Both the position numbers and the translations under genes were made by a program. The notes beneath the pieces are model-generated. The model was not told where the DNA came from. It ran no database searches and saw only the letters and a list, made by a program, of their open reading frames with translations. From an uncultured beta proteobacterium (GTDB taxonomy: Bacteria; Pseudomonadota; Gammaproteobacteria; Burkholderiales; Rhodocyclaceae): a stretch of DNA of 11,173 bases. Numbering within the stretch: position 1 is the stretch's first letter; the number at the start of each line of letters is the position of its first letter. The stretch lies in NCBI GenBank assembly GCA_903930395.1, contig CAIYYE010000399.1, positions 1 to 11,173 on the forward strand, given 5' to 3'. Positions 1-6,792 of this stretch are shown in pieces.

Positions 1-270
1 GCTGATTTTCAGGCCGCTATCGCCGCCCGCGTCGTCTTCGCCTTCATAGACCGGCAGGTAGTCCATGCCCATGGGGTCTTTTTTCGGCGTTGGCGAGGTG
101 TCGGGCAGGCCCATCGGGTTGCGGTAATAGAGCAGTTTCTTGCCCGTTTTCGCGCTGTCGGCAGCTGTTGTCGGCGCATCGTGCGGCGTGGGGGCTGCTG
201 CCTGGTAGCCGGCAAAACCGCCGATGGCAAGGGCGACGGCGAGGGCAATCAAGGTGGGGCCGGTTCTCAC
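1..270 (-). CDS. cusB: CusB-like periplasmic adaptor of a copper/silver RND efflux pump (N-terminal 90 residues; runs off the left edge)
   Basis: This is the membrane-fusion subunit that links an inner-membrane RND pump to the outer-membrane channel and hands Cu(I)/Ag(I) to the pump. Read on the minus strand from GTG at 270, it opens with a hydrophobic segment (residues about 6-20) and a short Ala/Pro-rich linker. Residues 46-76 form a Met-rich metal-binding region with key pieces YYRNPMGLPDTSP and DPMGMDYLPVY, typical of the N-terminus of CusB-type adaptors. The barrel and hairpin domains lie beyond the window. The GTG start overlaps the cusC TGA stop by 4 bases (GTGA) and has a GGAGAAG Shine-Dalgarno 4 bases upstream, so translation is probably coupled to cusC. 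An in-frame ATG start is absent nearby. The cusB assignment over other heavy-metal adaptors rests on the Met-only motif and on the cusF and cusC neighbours. Confidence 0.88.
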   Translation of the reverse strand, partial: MRTGPTLIALAVALAIGGFAGYQAAAPTPHDAPTTAADSAKTGKKLLYYRNPMGLPDTSPTPKKDPMGMDYLPVYEGEDDAGGDSGLKIS

Positions 271-1517
271 AGGTCTTCTCCGAGCAGGCGTTCGATCTCG
301 GCCAGCCGCATTTGCTGGCCAGCCTGGGCGCGCATGAGCGCGAGGCGGGCGTTGCGGATCTGGCGCTGGGCGTCGAGCAGGGTGGCAAAATCGACCTTGC
401 CGTTCTCATAGCCGGCGAGCGCCGATCGGAACGTCAGTTCGGACTGCGGCAGCAGGCGGCTACGGGTGATCTGCTCGGTCGTGCGGGCGCTTTCCAGATT
501 GCTGATCGCCGCATCGAGATCACCCCGCAGGCGATGACCGATGGCTTCTTTCCGCGCTGCAGCCGCTTCGAGCATGCGTTCGCTTTCGCGCTCCTGGCTG
601 CGCCGGGTGCCCTGTTGCAGCGGCAGGTTCATTTCGAGCATCAGGCTCCACGTTTCGACACGGTTGCCGACCTGCATCGGCACGACGCCCAGGGTCAGGT
701 CCGGGTAGCGGTTGCGGTAGGCCAGGTCACGGCTTTTTTCGGCGCCACCGACGCGGGCACCTTCGATGGCGAGCTGGGGGTTGGCGGCGAGCAGGCGGGT
801 ATTCAGGGCAAGGCCATCAAGGCGCTCGGGAAGCGGTCGCAAGCTCACCGGTTCGGCCAGCGCGGCGCCGCTCGGGCGGGCCAGCATGGCGTTGAGGAAA
901 ACCATGAGGTGATGAAACTCACTTTCCATGCCGACCAGTTCGGCCTCCATCGCGCTGCGCTCAAGCTGGGCGCGAATGGCGTCCTGCTGCGCAGCGAGGC
1001 CGCCGGCATAGCGGACCTGGGCGATCTGTTCGAGGTGGCGGGTCAGTTCGATGTTTTCCCGGGTCAGCTTCAGCGACTGGCTGGTCAGCCAGTATTGCGC
1101 GTAGAGCGTCTTGATGCGGCCAGCCACCTCGGCCCAGGTGTCGGCAGCGCGGCTGCTGGCCTGCTCGGCTTCGGCACTGGCGACGCCGCGCCTGAGGTCG
1201 CGCTTGCCCCAGAAGGGGAGCGGCTGCATCAGTGTGTACTTGGTGTCGCCGACCTGTGCCGGATTCAATGTCGCATTCTGGCTCCCGTTGCGCGTGAGGT
1301 TTTCCAGCTCGATGCGCAGTACCGGGTCGGGCAGGGCACCCGCCGGCTGGATGCGCTCGCGCGCGGCCTCGGCTTCGAGACGCACCATGCGCACATCCGG
1401 GCTGTGCTCGCGGGCGGCGGCAAGCAGCGATTCGACACTGGCGCCGGGCAGCGGCTCGGCATGGGCGCTGCCGGTGAGGGCGGCGATGAGCAGGAGTGCG
1501 CCGATAGCCGCTTTCAT
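267..1517 (-). CDS. cusC: CusC-like outer-membrane efflux channel, TolC family
   Basis: Outer-membrane channel of the tripartite metal efflux system, 416 residues. It begins with a classical signal peptide (MKAAIGALLLIAALTGSAHA, cleavage expected after AHA). The rest is the long-helix pattern of the outer-membrane efflux protein family in two halves, including the QPLPFWGKRDLR segment near residue 96, which I associate with the CusC/CzcC-like branch. Unlike E. coli CusC there is no cysteine at the signal-peptide end, so this protein is probably not a lipoprotein. The ATG at 1517 lies 7 bases after the cusF stop. The C-terminus (LLGEDL) overlaps the cusB GTG, so cusF, cusC and cusB form one transcription unit. 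Substrate (copper/silver) is inferred from the neighbours. The channel family alone would not decide it. Confidence 0.9.
   Translation of the reverse strand: MKAAIGALLLIAALTGSAHAEPLPGASVESLLAAAREHSPDVRMVRLEAEAARERIQPAGALPDPVLRIELENLTRNGSQNATLNPAQVGDTKYTLMQPLPFWGKRDLRRGVASAEAEQASSRAADTWAEVAGRIKTLYAQYWLTSQSLKLTRENIELTRHLEQIAQVRYAGGLAAQQDAIRAQLERSAMEAELVGMESEFHHLMVFLNAMLARPSGAALAEPVSLRPLPERLDGLALNTRLLAANPQLAIEGARVGGAEKSRDLAYRNRYPDLTLGVVPMQVGNRVETWSLMLEMNLPLQQGTRRSQERESERMLEAAAARKEAIGHRLRGDLDAAISNLESARTTEQITRSRLLPQSELTFRSALAGYENGKVDFATLLDAQRQIRNARLALMRAQAGQQMRLAEIERLLGEDL
275..281 (-). promoter_or_regulatory. Shine-Dalgarno GGAGAAG that fixes the GTG start of cusB
   Basis: On the minus strand GGAGAAG lies 4 bases before the GTG at 270-268, inside the last codons of cusC. 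It supports the non-ATG start of the adaptor gene, which is otherwise easy to miss. Confidence 0.7.
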
Positions 1518-1524
1518 GGGCGAC

Positions 1525-1851
1525 TCATTTCGCCAGTTCGTAGCGGCTGACGATGGCGTTGCCGCCCTTCATTTCTGCCGCGAACCTGATCTTGTCGCCG
1601 GCCTTTAGCTTGCCCAGCCAGGCCCTGTCGGCAACGCCGAAGGCCATGGTCATGGGCGGCATGCCGATGCTGTCGAGTGGCCCATGCTGGATGACGACTT
1701 CACCTGCAGCCTTGTCGACCTTCTTGACCAGGCCATCGCTCAGGGGTGCCTCGGCCTTTGCAGCCGAATGACTGGTGTGTGTGTCGTGTTTGTCGGCTTG
1801 GGCGAAAGCCGGGATGCAGATGGAAAGCATGAGGGCAAGCAGCAGGCGCAT
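1525..1851 (-). CDS. cusF: CusF-like periplasmic copper/silver-binding protein with Met in place of the ligand Trp
   Basis: Small periplasmic metallochaperone (108 residues) that carries Cu(I)/Ag(I) to the CusCBA pump. It has an N-terminal signal peptide (residues 1 to about 17-19), then a His-containing spacer (H22, H25, H28) and a CusF-type small barrel. The metal site aligns without gaps to E. coli CusF. H56 matches His36, M67 and M69 match Met47 and Met49, and M64 stands where CusF has Trp44 (here GMPPMTM, in CusF NWPEMTM). The loss of the Trp that caps the metal in E. coli suggests a more Met-rich site. A Trp at residue 78 lies farther on. A CAGGAA ribosome site precedes the ATG. It is the first gene of the operon, unlike the E. 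coli cusCFBA order, and lies just downstream of a putative CusR box. Confidence 0.9.
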   Translation of the reverse strand: MRLLLALMLSICIPAFAQADKHDTHTSHSAAKAEAPLSDGLVKKVDKAAGEVVIQHGPLDSIGMPPMTMAFGVADRAWLGKLKAGDKIRFAAEMKGGNAIVSRYELAK

Positions 1852-1897
1852 GGCGGTTCCTGAGTGACGCGATGAAGCGATTCTGCGTTGCTGTGCT

Positions 1898-1913
1898 CGT
1901 CAGGCGCCTGACG
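1898..1913. promoter_or_regulatory. Perfect 16-base palindrome between cusF and the peroxidase gene
   Basis: CGTCAGGCGCCTGACG is identical to its own reverse complement and directly abuts the Cus/Cop-type box. It lies 47 bases upstream of the cusF ATG, in or near the expected promoter. A palindrome without a loop is more like a protein-binding site than an RNA hairpin. I do not recognise the cognate regulator. Confidence 0.45.
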
Positions 1914-1939
1914 GGAGGATTACAAGTTTGTAATCCTCC
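1914..1939. promoter_or_regulatory. Putative CusR/CopR operator (Cus/Cop box)
   Basis: Two exact 12-base arms, GGAGGATTACAA (1914-1925) and its complement (1928-1939), are separated by GT. The core TTACAA-N2-TTGTAA has the same layout as the E. coli CusR box TGACAA-N2-TTGTCA and the related Cop boxes. It sits between the divergent cusFCB operon (ATG 75 bases from the box centre) and the peroxidase gene (ATG 81 bases away). The CusR-like regulator encoded at 6119-6790 is the natural candidate to bind it. The match is visible in the sequence and the binding is inferred. Confidence 0.75.
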
Positions 1940-1995
1940 GCCATGAGCCAGCTTCCATGGTGCGCGGCCTGAAACTGCAATTCTGTACTTTGTTC

Positions 1996-2001
1996 TATAA
2001 T
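1996..2001 (+). promoter_or_regulatory. Consensus -10 hexamer TATAAT just before the peroxidase ATG
   Basis: A perfect TATAAT ends 6 bases before the ATG at 2008. Normal spacing would put the transcription start on, or within a base or two of, that ATG. No convincing -35 hexamer is seen 16-18 bases upstream, so an activator such as CusR at the upstream box is plausible. The match could also be chance in this AT-richer stretch. Confidence 0.45.
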
Positions 2002-2007
2002 CGCTCG

Positions 2008-3033
2008 ATGAAAAAGTCGATGCTGGTATTTTTGGTGGTTTTGTCTGCCGTACTGGTTCTGGTCATCGGGTTTGGCAACAGCAAACCACCAGCCACCGAC
2101 CTTCGGCAGGCAAGCTCCCATGCCACGCAGTTGCACGGCATGCGTGCGCTCTTGCCCTTGCCACCTGTGCCAGAGCTTTCCAAGGAAAAAGTGGCGCTCG
2201 GCAAGCGCCTGTTTTTCGACAAGCGCCTCTCCCACGACAACAGCCTGGCCTGTGCCGGTTGCCATGATTTCTCGCTTGGTGGTAGTGACCGCCAGGCTGC
2301 TGCCGTAGGCATCGGAGGCGCGCGTGGCAGTATCAATACGCCCACCGTATTCAATGCAGCATTGAATTTTTCCCAGTTCTGGGACGGACGGGCGTCCAGC
2401 CTTGAAGAGCAGGCGGCTGGCCCGGTGCACAATCCGCTTGAAATGGGCTCAAATTGGGCAGAGGTCATCGCCAAACTGAATCTGGATAGCGATTATCGCC
2501 AGGCCTTTGAGCAACTTTACCCGCAGGGCATGCGCGGCGAAACCATCGTTGATGCCATCGCGACCTATGAGCGTACCTTACTCACGCCAAACAGCCCTTT
2601 TGACCGTTTCCTGGGGGGTGAAAAGTCGGCCCTTACCCAGCGACAACAGGACGGCTATCGCCATTTCCTCGATTATGGTTGTGCCAGTTGCCACCAGGGC
2701 GTTCTGATTGGCGGCAACATGTACCAGCGCTTTGGCGTCATGGGCGATTATTTCAGGGATCGTCCAGGTAACAGGCTCATTCAGAGTGATCTGGGTCGTT
2801 TCAATGTCACTGGTCGAGAGGAAGATCGCCATGTCTTCAAGGTGCCCAGTCTGCGTAATGTGGGCATCACCGCTCCGTATTTTCATGATGGCTCGGTCGA
2901 TACGCTTGAAAAAGCAGTGGTTATCATGGGTCGCTATCAGCTTGGCCGCGAATTGTCGGAAGCGGATACTCAGGCCATCGCCGATTTTTTGCGCACACTG
3001 ACCGGTGAGTGGGAAGGGAAAATACTTCCGTGA
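2008..3033 (+). CDS. Membrane-anchored di-haem cytochrome c peroxidase
   Basis: Reduces hydrogen peroxide to water in the periplasm with electrons from small cytochromes c. The 341-residue protein has one N-terminal hydrophobic segment (residues about 5-22) serving as a signal or membrane anchor. It has two haem c sites, CAGCH (C82, C85, H86) and CASCH (C225, C228, H229). It also shows family signatures such as LGKRLFFDKRLS, FWDGRASSLEEQA, FKVPSLRNV and IMGRYQLG, where M307 is a likely axial ligand. Length is usual for the CcpA/MauG-type family. An earlier in-frame ATG at 1957 gives a poor leader, so 2008 is preferred. No Shine-Dalgarno precedes 2008, while TATAAT ends 6 bases upstream, which may mean a leaderless message. 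The stop overlaps the start of the c-di-GMP gene by one base. A MauG-type maturation role is less likely because the neighbours offer no substrate. Confidence 0.9.
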   Translation: MKKSMLVFLVVLSAVLVLVIGFGNSKPPATDLRQASSHATQLHGMRALLPLPPVPELSKEKVALGKRLFFDKRLSHDNSLACAGCHDFSLGGSDRQAAAVGIGGARGSINTPTVFNAALNFSQFWDGRASSLEEQAAGPVHNPLEMGSNWAEVIAKLNLDSDYRQAFEQLYPQGMRGETIVDAIATYERTLLTPNSPFDRFLGGEKSALTQRQQDGYRHFLDYGCASCHQGVLIGGNMYQRFGVMGDYFRDRPGNRLIQSDLGRFNVTGREEDRHVFKVPSLRNVGITAPYFHDGSVDTLEKAVVIMGRYQLGRELSEADTQAIADFLRTLTGEWEGKILP

Positions 3034-6000
3034 TGCCGTCAAATGATCCTCTCCGCTTCTTGCCAGGGCGCTGGCGGCTGGGTGGGGCGGTGGTCCTGGC
3101 GCTTTTGCTGGTCGTCCAGACCTGGCTCTATCTGCGCTCCGAAAATGTGTCTCCATCCCAGCATTTTCACTTCACGCAAAATTTGCGTGACCTGCGCGAA
3201 CTTGATGCAGAAATCGATGGTGAGTTGCTCGCCAACCGGCTGGAACTGTCGCGCAATTATGATGCGCTGACCGATTTCGTGCGGCAAGCGCTTGTCACCG
3301 GCAGCATCACGCTGGCGATACCGGACTACCTGTCGGTCGAAGATAAGGCCACAGCACTGACTGCCGCTCGCAATGTTCAGACGATTTACAAGCGAAAAGC
3401 CGATTTGATCGATGACTTCAAGCGAGACAATGCAGTCTTGCGCAACTCGCTGGCATTTTTCCCCGTGGCAGCTGAGGCATTTCTCGATGCCGATGAAACC
3501 CGCCCGGCAGCCCATCATCGCCTTGTCGATCACTATGTGCGCCTTGTGCTCGCTTTCGCCCGCGCTCCCAGTGACGCCGGACGCCAGCGGGTAGCAAAAG
3601 CGCGCGCCAGGGTGGCCGGTGCCTCCTTTGTACCGGCGCAACGAATCAAAATCGACAATCTGTTGCGTCACGGCGATGTTATCGCCCAGCGTCTGTCGGC
3701 ACTGGATCAACTCATGCAGGGTATCTTGACCCTGCACAGCAACGAACTTCTGGATCGACTCAATCGCGAATATGCGGCGGGTCACGCGCGCGCCGTGGCC
3801 GATGCCGGTCGTTACCGGATGGCTACCTACGTACTGGATATTTTTCTGGTCGCCTATCTGGCCCTGGCCTTTTTCTGGCTTGACCGGACACGTCGTTCGC
3901 TCGAGGTTGCGCACGGCGAGATCAGTGAGCGTTACACGGCGCAACTGGCGGCAGAAAAGCAACTCAAGCTGCACGCCACCGCTTTTAACAGCGCGCATGA
4001 CGGCATTACGCTGACCGATGCCACGGGCGCCATCGTCGATATCAATCCGGCCTTCTCGCGGATTACGGGCTTTGAGCGCAGCGAGGTGATTGGCCGTAAC
4101 CCGCGCGTACTCAAATCTGGTCGCCACGACCCGGATTTCTACGCGGCCATGTGGCGCAGCATCAAGGAAACCGGAAGCTGGAGTGGCGAGATCTGGAACC
4201 GCAATAAATACGGCGAAGTCTATCCCGAGCTGCTGTCCATCTCGGCAGTGCACGATGCTGCCGGCGAACTGACCAACTATGTGGCTGTTTTTGCTGACAT
4301 CCGCCGGCTCAAGGATCAGGAAAAGCAACTCAAGCACATGGCTTACTACGATCTGCTGACGGAGTTGCCCAACCGGGCGCTGCTAGCTGACCGTGTGGTG
4401 CAAGCCATTGCCCAGGCGCGGCGTTCCCGGACCATGATGGCTATCTGCTACCTTGATCTCGATGGCTTCAAACCGATCAATGATGTCTGGGGGCACGATG
4501 CCGGCGACAAGGTTCTGGTCGAGATTGCCAATCGTCTCAAGGATGCATTGCGCGGCGGCGATACGGTCGCCCGCCTGGGGGGTGACGAGTTCGTGCTCTT
4601 GCTGCTTGGCCTGAACAATGTCCAGGAGTGCGACGAAGCCATGCAGCGCTTGCTCAACCGGATTGCCCAGCCCTTAACCTTCTTGCCCGAGCCGGTCATG
4701 CTTTCGGCGAGCATCGGCGTTACCTTGTTTCCGGGGGACGATGCCGATCCGGATACCCTTTTGCGTCATGCCGACCAGGCGATGTATCAGGCAAAACAGG
4801 CAGGCAAGAACCGCCATCACGTTTTCGACGCCGAACAGGATCGATTCGCCCGCAGTCGCTACGACCGCCTGGACCGCATCCGCCAGGCGCTGGAAGATCG
4901 TGAATTCCTGCTCTATTACCAGCCCAAGGTGAACATGCGCCAGGGCAAGGTGATCGGTGCGGAGGCGTTGATCCGCTGGAATCATCCGGAGCGCGGGATC
5001 GTTCCCCCGGCTGAATTCCTGCCGCTGATCGAGGACGATGAATTGATCAAGCTGGTCGGCGACTGGGTCATCGAAACGGCGCTGACGCAGATGGAAGCCT
5101 GGCATGCCGAGGGACTGAGTCTGCCGGTCAGCGTCAATGTTGCGAGCAAACAGTTGCAGTCGCCATCCTTTGTGGAAAAGCTCAAGGTTGCCCTTTTTCT
5201 TCATCCGGACGTCGCCCACCTGCTCGAACTGGAGGTACTCGAAACCGCAGCGCTGGAAGATGTCGTCAAAAGCGCCCGGGTCATCGACGAATGTCGCGCC
5301 ATGGGCGTCCACTTTGCGCTGGATGATTTTGGTACGGGTTATTCGTCGCTCACCTATCTCAAGCGTCTGCCGGCCGAAACGATCAAGATCGACCAAAGCT
5401 TCGTGCGCGAAATTCTCAGCGACTGGAACAATCTGGTCATCGTCCAGGGCGTCATCGGTCTGGCCAATGCCTTCCGCCGCCAGATCATCGCCGAGGGCGT
5501 CGAAACGGCCGAGCACGGGCGCTTGCTGATGCAGCTCAATTGCGATCAGGCCCAGGGCTATGGCATCGCCAAGCCAATGCCGGCCGAATACATGCTTGAG
5601 TGGGTCAGGAACTGGCGCACCGATCCGCTCTGGCAGGCGATCAGCGACCTGAGCTGGCAGGATGCCGATTACTCGCTGCTGATCGCCGAGGTCAATCATC
5701 GTAACTGGGTCGGGCAAATGGTCTATGCCATCAAGGATGGTCAGCCGGCGCCCCATCGCAGCCTGGGTGACGCCGAGCAATGCCAGTTCGGCAAATGGTA
5801 TGGCGGCCATGGCAAGCGGCGCTATGGCGCCCTGCCGGCTTATCTCGGTATTGACGCCCCGCACCGTCTGGTACATCAAATCGCAACGAACATGGACGCC
5901 CACTGGCGTGACGGACAGATCACTGCAGCCCGTGCCTTGATCCCCGATCTGCTGGCGGCTCGGGATGACACGCTGATTGCCATACGCGAACTTCAGCTCG

Positions 6001-6038
6001 CCTGTGCGCAAAAACGCACAAGCACTCATGAGGCATGA
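3033..6038 (+). CDS. Membrane c-di-GMP enzyme: helical periplasmic sensor, PAS, GGDEF, EAL and C-terminal zinc-binding CZB domain
   Basis: A 1001-residue signalling protein that could both make and degrade c-di-GMP. TM1 is about 17-34. A mostly helical periplasmic region follows at 35-262, which resembles the DAHL sensor type (RELDAEI, NYDALTDFV, RDNAVLRNSL). TM2 is about 265-284 and PAS about 314-425. The GGDEF domain is about 435-590, with intact GGDEF at 516-520 and the inhibitory-site motif RGGD at 507-510. The EAL domain is about 614-858, with EAL at 644-646 and DDFGTGYS from 764. Residues about 880-985 carry H889, C917, H944 and H948. That spacing is close to the three-His/one-Cys zinc site of E. 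coli DgcZ, so I call it a CZB domain. Both catalytic motifs look active. The start is ATG at 3033 (TGATG with the peroxidase stop); GTG at 3030 or 3009 are alternatives. The DAHL call is the least certain. Confidence 0.9.
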   Translation: MPSNDPLRFLPGRWRLGGAVVLALLLVVQTWLYLRSENVSPSQHFHFTQNLRDLRELDAEIDGELLANRLELSRNYDALTDFVRQALVTGSITLAIPDYLSVEDKATALTAARNVQTIYKRKADLIDDFKRDNAVLRNSLAFFPVAAEAFLDADETRPAAHHRLVDHYVRLVLAFARAPSDAGRQRVAKARARVAGASFVPAQRIKIDNLLRHGDVIAQRLSALDQLMQGILTLHSNELLDRLNREYAAGHARAVADAGRYRMATYVLDIFLVAYLALAFFWLDRTRRSLEVAHGEISERYTAQLAAEKQLKLHATAFNSAHDGITLTDATGAIVDINPAFSRITGFERSEVIGRNPRVLKSGRHDPDFYAAMWRSIKETGSWSGEIWNRNKYGEVYPELLSISAVHDAAGELTNYVAVFADIRRLKDQEKQLKHMAYYDLLTELPNRALLADRVVQAIAQARRSRTMMAICYLDLDGFKPINDVWGHDAGDKVLVEIANRLKDALRGGDTVARLGGDEFVLLLLGLNNVQECDEAMQRLLNRIAQPLTFLPEPVMLSASIGVTLFPGDDADPDTLLRHADQAMYQAKQAGKNRHHVFDAEQDRFARSRYDRLDRIRQALEDREFLLYYQPKVNMRQGKVIGAEALIRWNHPERGIVPPAEFLPLIEDDELIKLVGDWVIETALTQMEAWHAEGLSLPVSVNVASKQLQSPSFVEKLKVALFLHPDVAHLLELEVLETAALEDVVKSARVIDECRAMGVHFALDDFGTGYSSLTYLKRLPAETIKIDQSFVREILSDWNNLVIVQGVIGLANAFRRQIIAEGVETAEHGRLLMQLNCDQAQGYGIAKPMPAEYMLEWVRNWRTDPLWQAISDLSWQDADYSLLIAEVNHRNWVGQMVYAIKDGQPAPHRSLGDAEQCQFGKWYGGHGKRRYGALPAYLGIDAPHRLVHQIATNMDAHWRDGQITAARALIPDLLAARDDTLIAIRELQLACAQKRTSTHEA

Positions 6039-6118
6039 CAGGGCCCCTGAGCGCTCGTGTCCTTATTGACTGCTAGTGCCGCCAGACAATGTGCCGGCAT
6101 CTCGGGCAAAATGCGGGC

Positions 6119-6790
6119 ATGAAGATTCTCATTGTCGAAGACGAGACAAAAACCGGTGATTACCTCAAGCAGGGGCTGGGGGAGGCCGGGTTTTCGGCTG
6201 ATCTGGTGCGCAACGGCCTGGATGGCATGCACGAAGGCCTGGCTGGCGAATATGACTTGCTCATTCTTGACGTCAATTTGCCGGGGCTGGATGGCTGGCA
6301 GGTGCTGAAAGCCCTGCGCGCGGCCGGGCGTGATTTTCCGGTGCTGTTTCTGACGGCGCGCGATCAGGTCGAGGACCGGGTCAAGGGCCTGGAACTCGGG
6401 GCTGACGATTACCTGGTCAAACCCTTTGCTTTCTCGGAACTGCTCGCCCGGGTACGTACGCTGCTGCGGCGGGGCCGGGCCAGGGAAGCCGAGGGCTTGA
6501 GTCTGGCCGATCTCGAACTCGATGTCCTGAAGCGCCGGGCGACCCGGGCCGGCCAGCGCATCGACCTGACGGCCAAGGAGTTTGCCTTGCTCGAACTCTT
6601 CCTGCGCCGGCAGGGCGAAGTGCTGGCGCGCAGTTTCATCGCCTCGCAGGTCTGGGACATGAATTTCGATTCCGACACCAATGTGGTGGAAGTGGCCATC
6701 CGCCGCCTGCGCGCCAAGGTCGATGACGACTTTTCGCCGAAGCTGATCCACACCCTGCGCGGCATGGGCTATGTCATGGAAATCCGCTGA
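6119..6790 (+). CDS. cusR: CusR/CopR-type copper response regulator, OmpR family
   Basis: DNA-binding response regulator of 223 residues, the usual length for CusR. The receiver domain (1 to about 117) has acidic residues E7 and D8, phosphoacceptor D51 in [11 protein letters not shown]79 and K101 in DDYLVKPF. The C-terminal winged helix holds stretches almost identical to E. coli CusR, notably [13 protein letters not shown] and [15 protein letters not shown]. By family it binds TTACAA/TGACAA-type boxes and activates metal efflux genes; one such box lies at 1914-1939. The ATG at 6119 is preferred over 6089 because the family begins MKxLIVEDE. The 80-base gap upstream has TTGACT at 6066-6071 as a possible -35 but no good -10, and no copper box, so the regulator may be read from upstream or from an unseen promoter. 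The kinase gene starts 2 bases after the stop. Confidence 0.92.
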   Translation: MKILIVEDETKTGDYLKQGLGEAGFSADLVRNGLDGMHEGLAGEYDLLILDVNLPGLDGWQVLKALRAAGRDFPVLFLTARDQVEDRVKGLELGADDYLVKPFAFSELLARVRTLLRRGRAREAEGLSLADLELDVLKRRATRAGQRIDLTAKEFALLELFLRRQGEVLARSFIASQVWDMNFDSDTNVVEVAIRRLRAKVDDDFSPKLIHTLRGMGYVMEIR

Positions 6791-6792
6791 TC

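Noticed and set aside
90..1550. Long open frame on the plus strand opposite the efflux channel gene
   Set aside because: It is the antisense shadow of cusC and the cusB start. It has no ribosome site or family-like sequence, while the minus strand gives clear CusB, CusC and CusF proteins.
3039..4337. Open frame of over 400 residues on the minus strand
   Set aside because: It lies opposite the sensor and PAS parts of the c-di-GMP enzyme and has no recognisable domain. GC-rich codon bias leaves such antisense frames open.
4674..6029. Open frame of about 450 residues on the minus strand
   Set aside because: It is antisense to the GGDEF, EAL and CZB domains, whose motifs are unmistakable on the plus strand.
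6039..6060. Terminator after the c-di-GMP gene
   Set aside because: The short repeats CAGGG/CCCTG and GAGCGCTC leave no usable loop and no T run follows, so I cannot support a terminator.
6066..6094. Sigma-70 promoter upstream of cusR
   Set aside because: TTGACT is a good -35, but nothing like TATAAT occurs 16-18 bases downstream, and the nearest partial match (GACAAT) is only 13 bases away.
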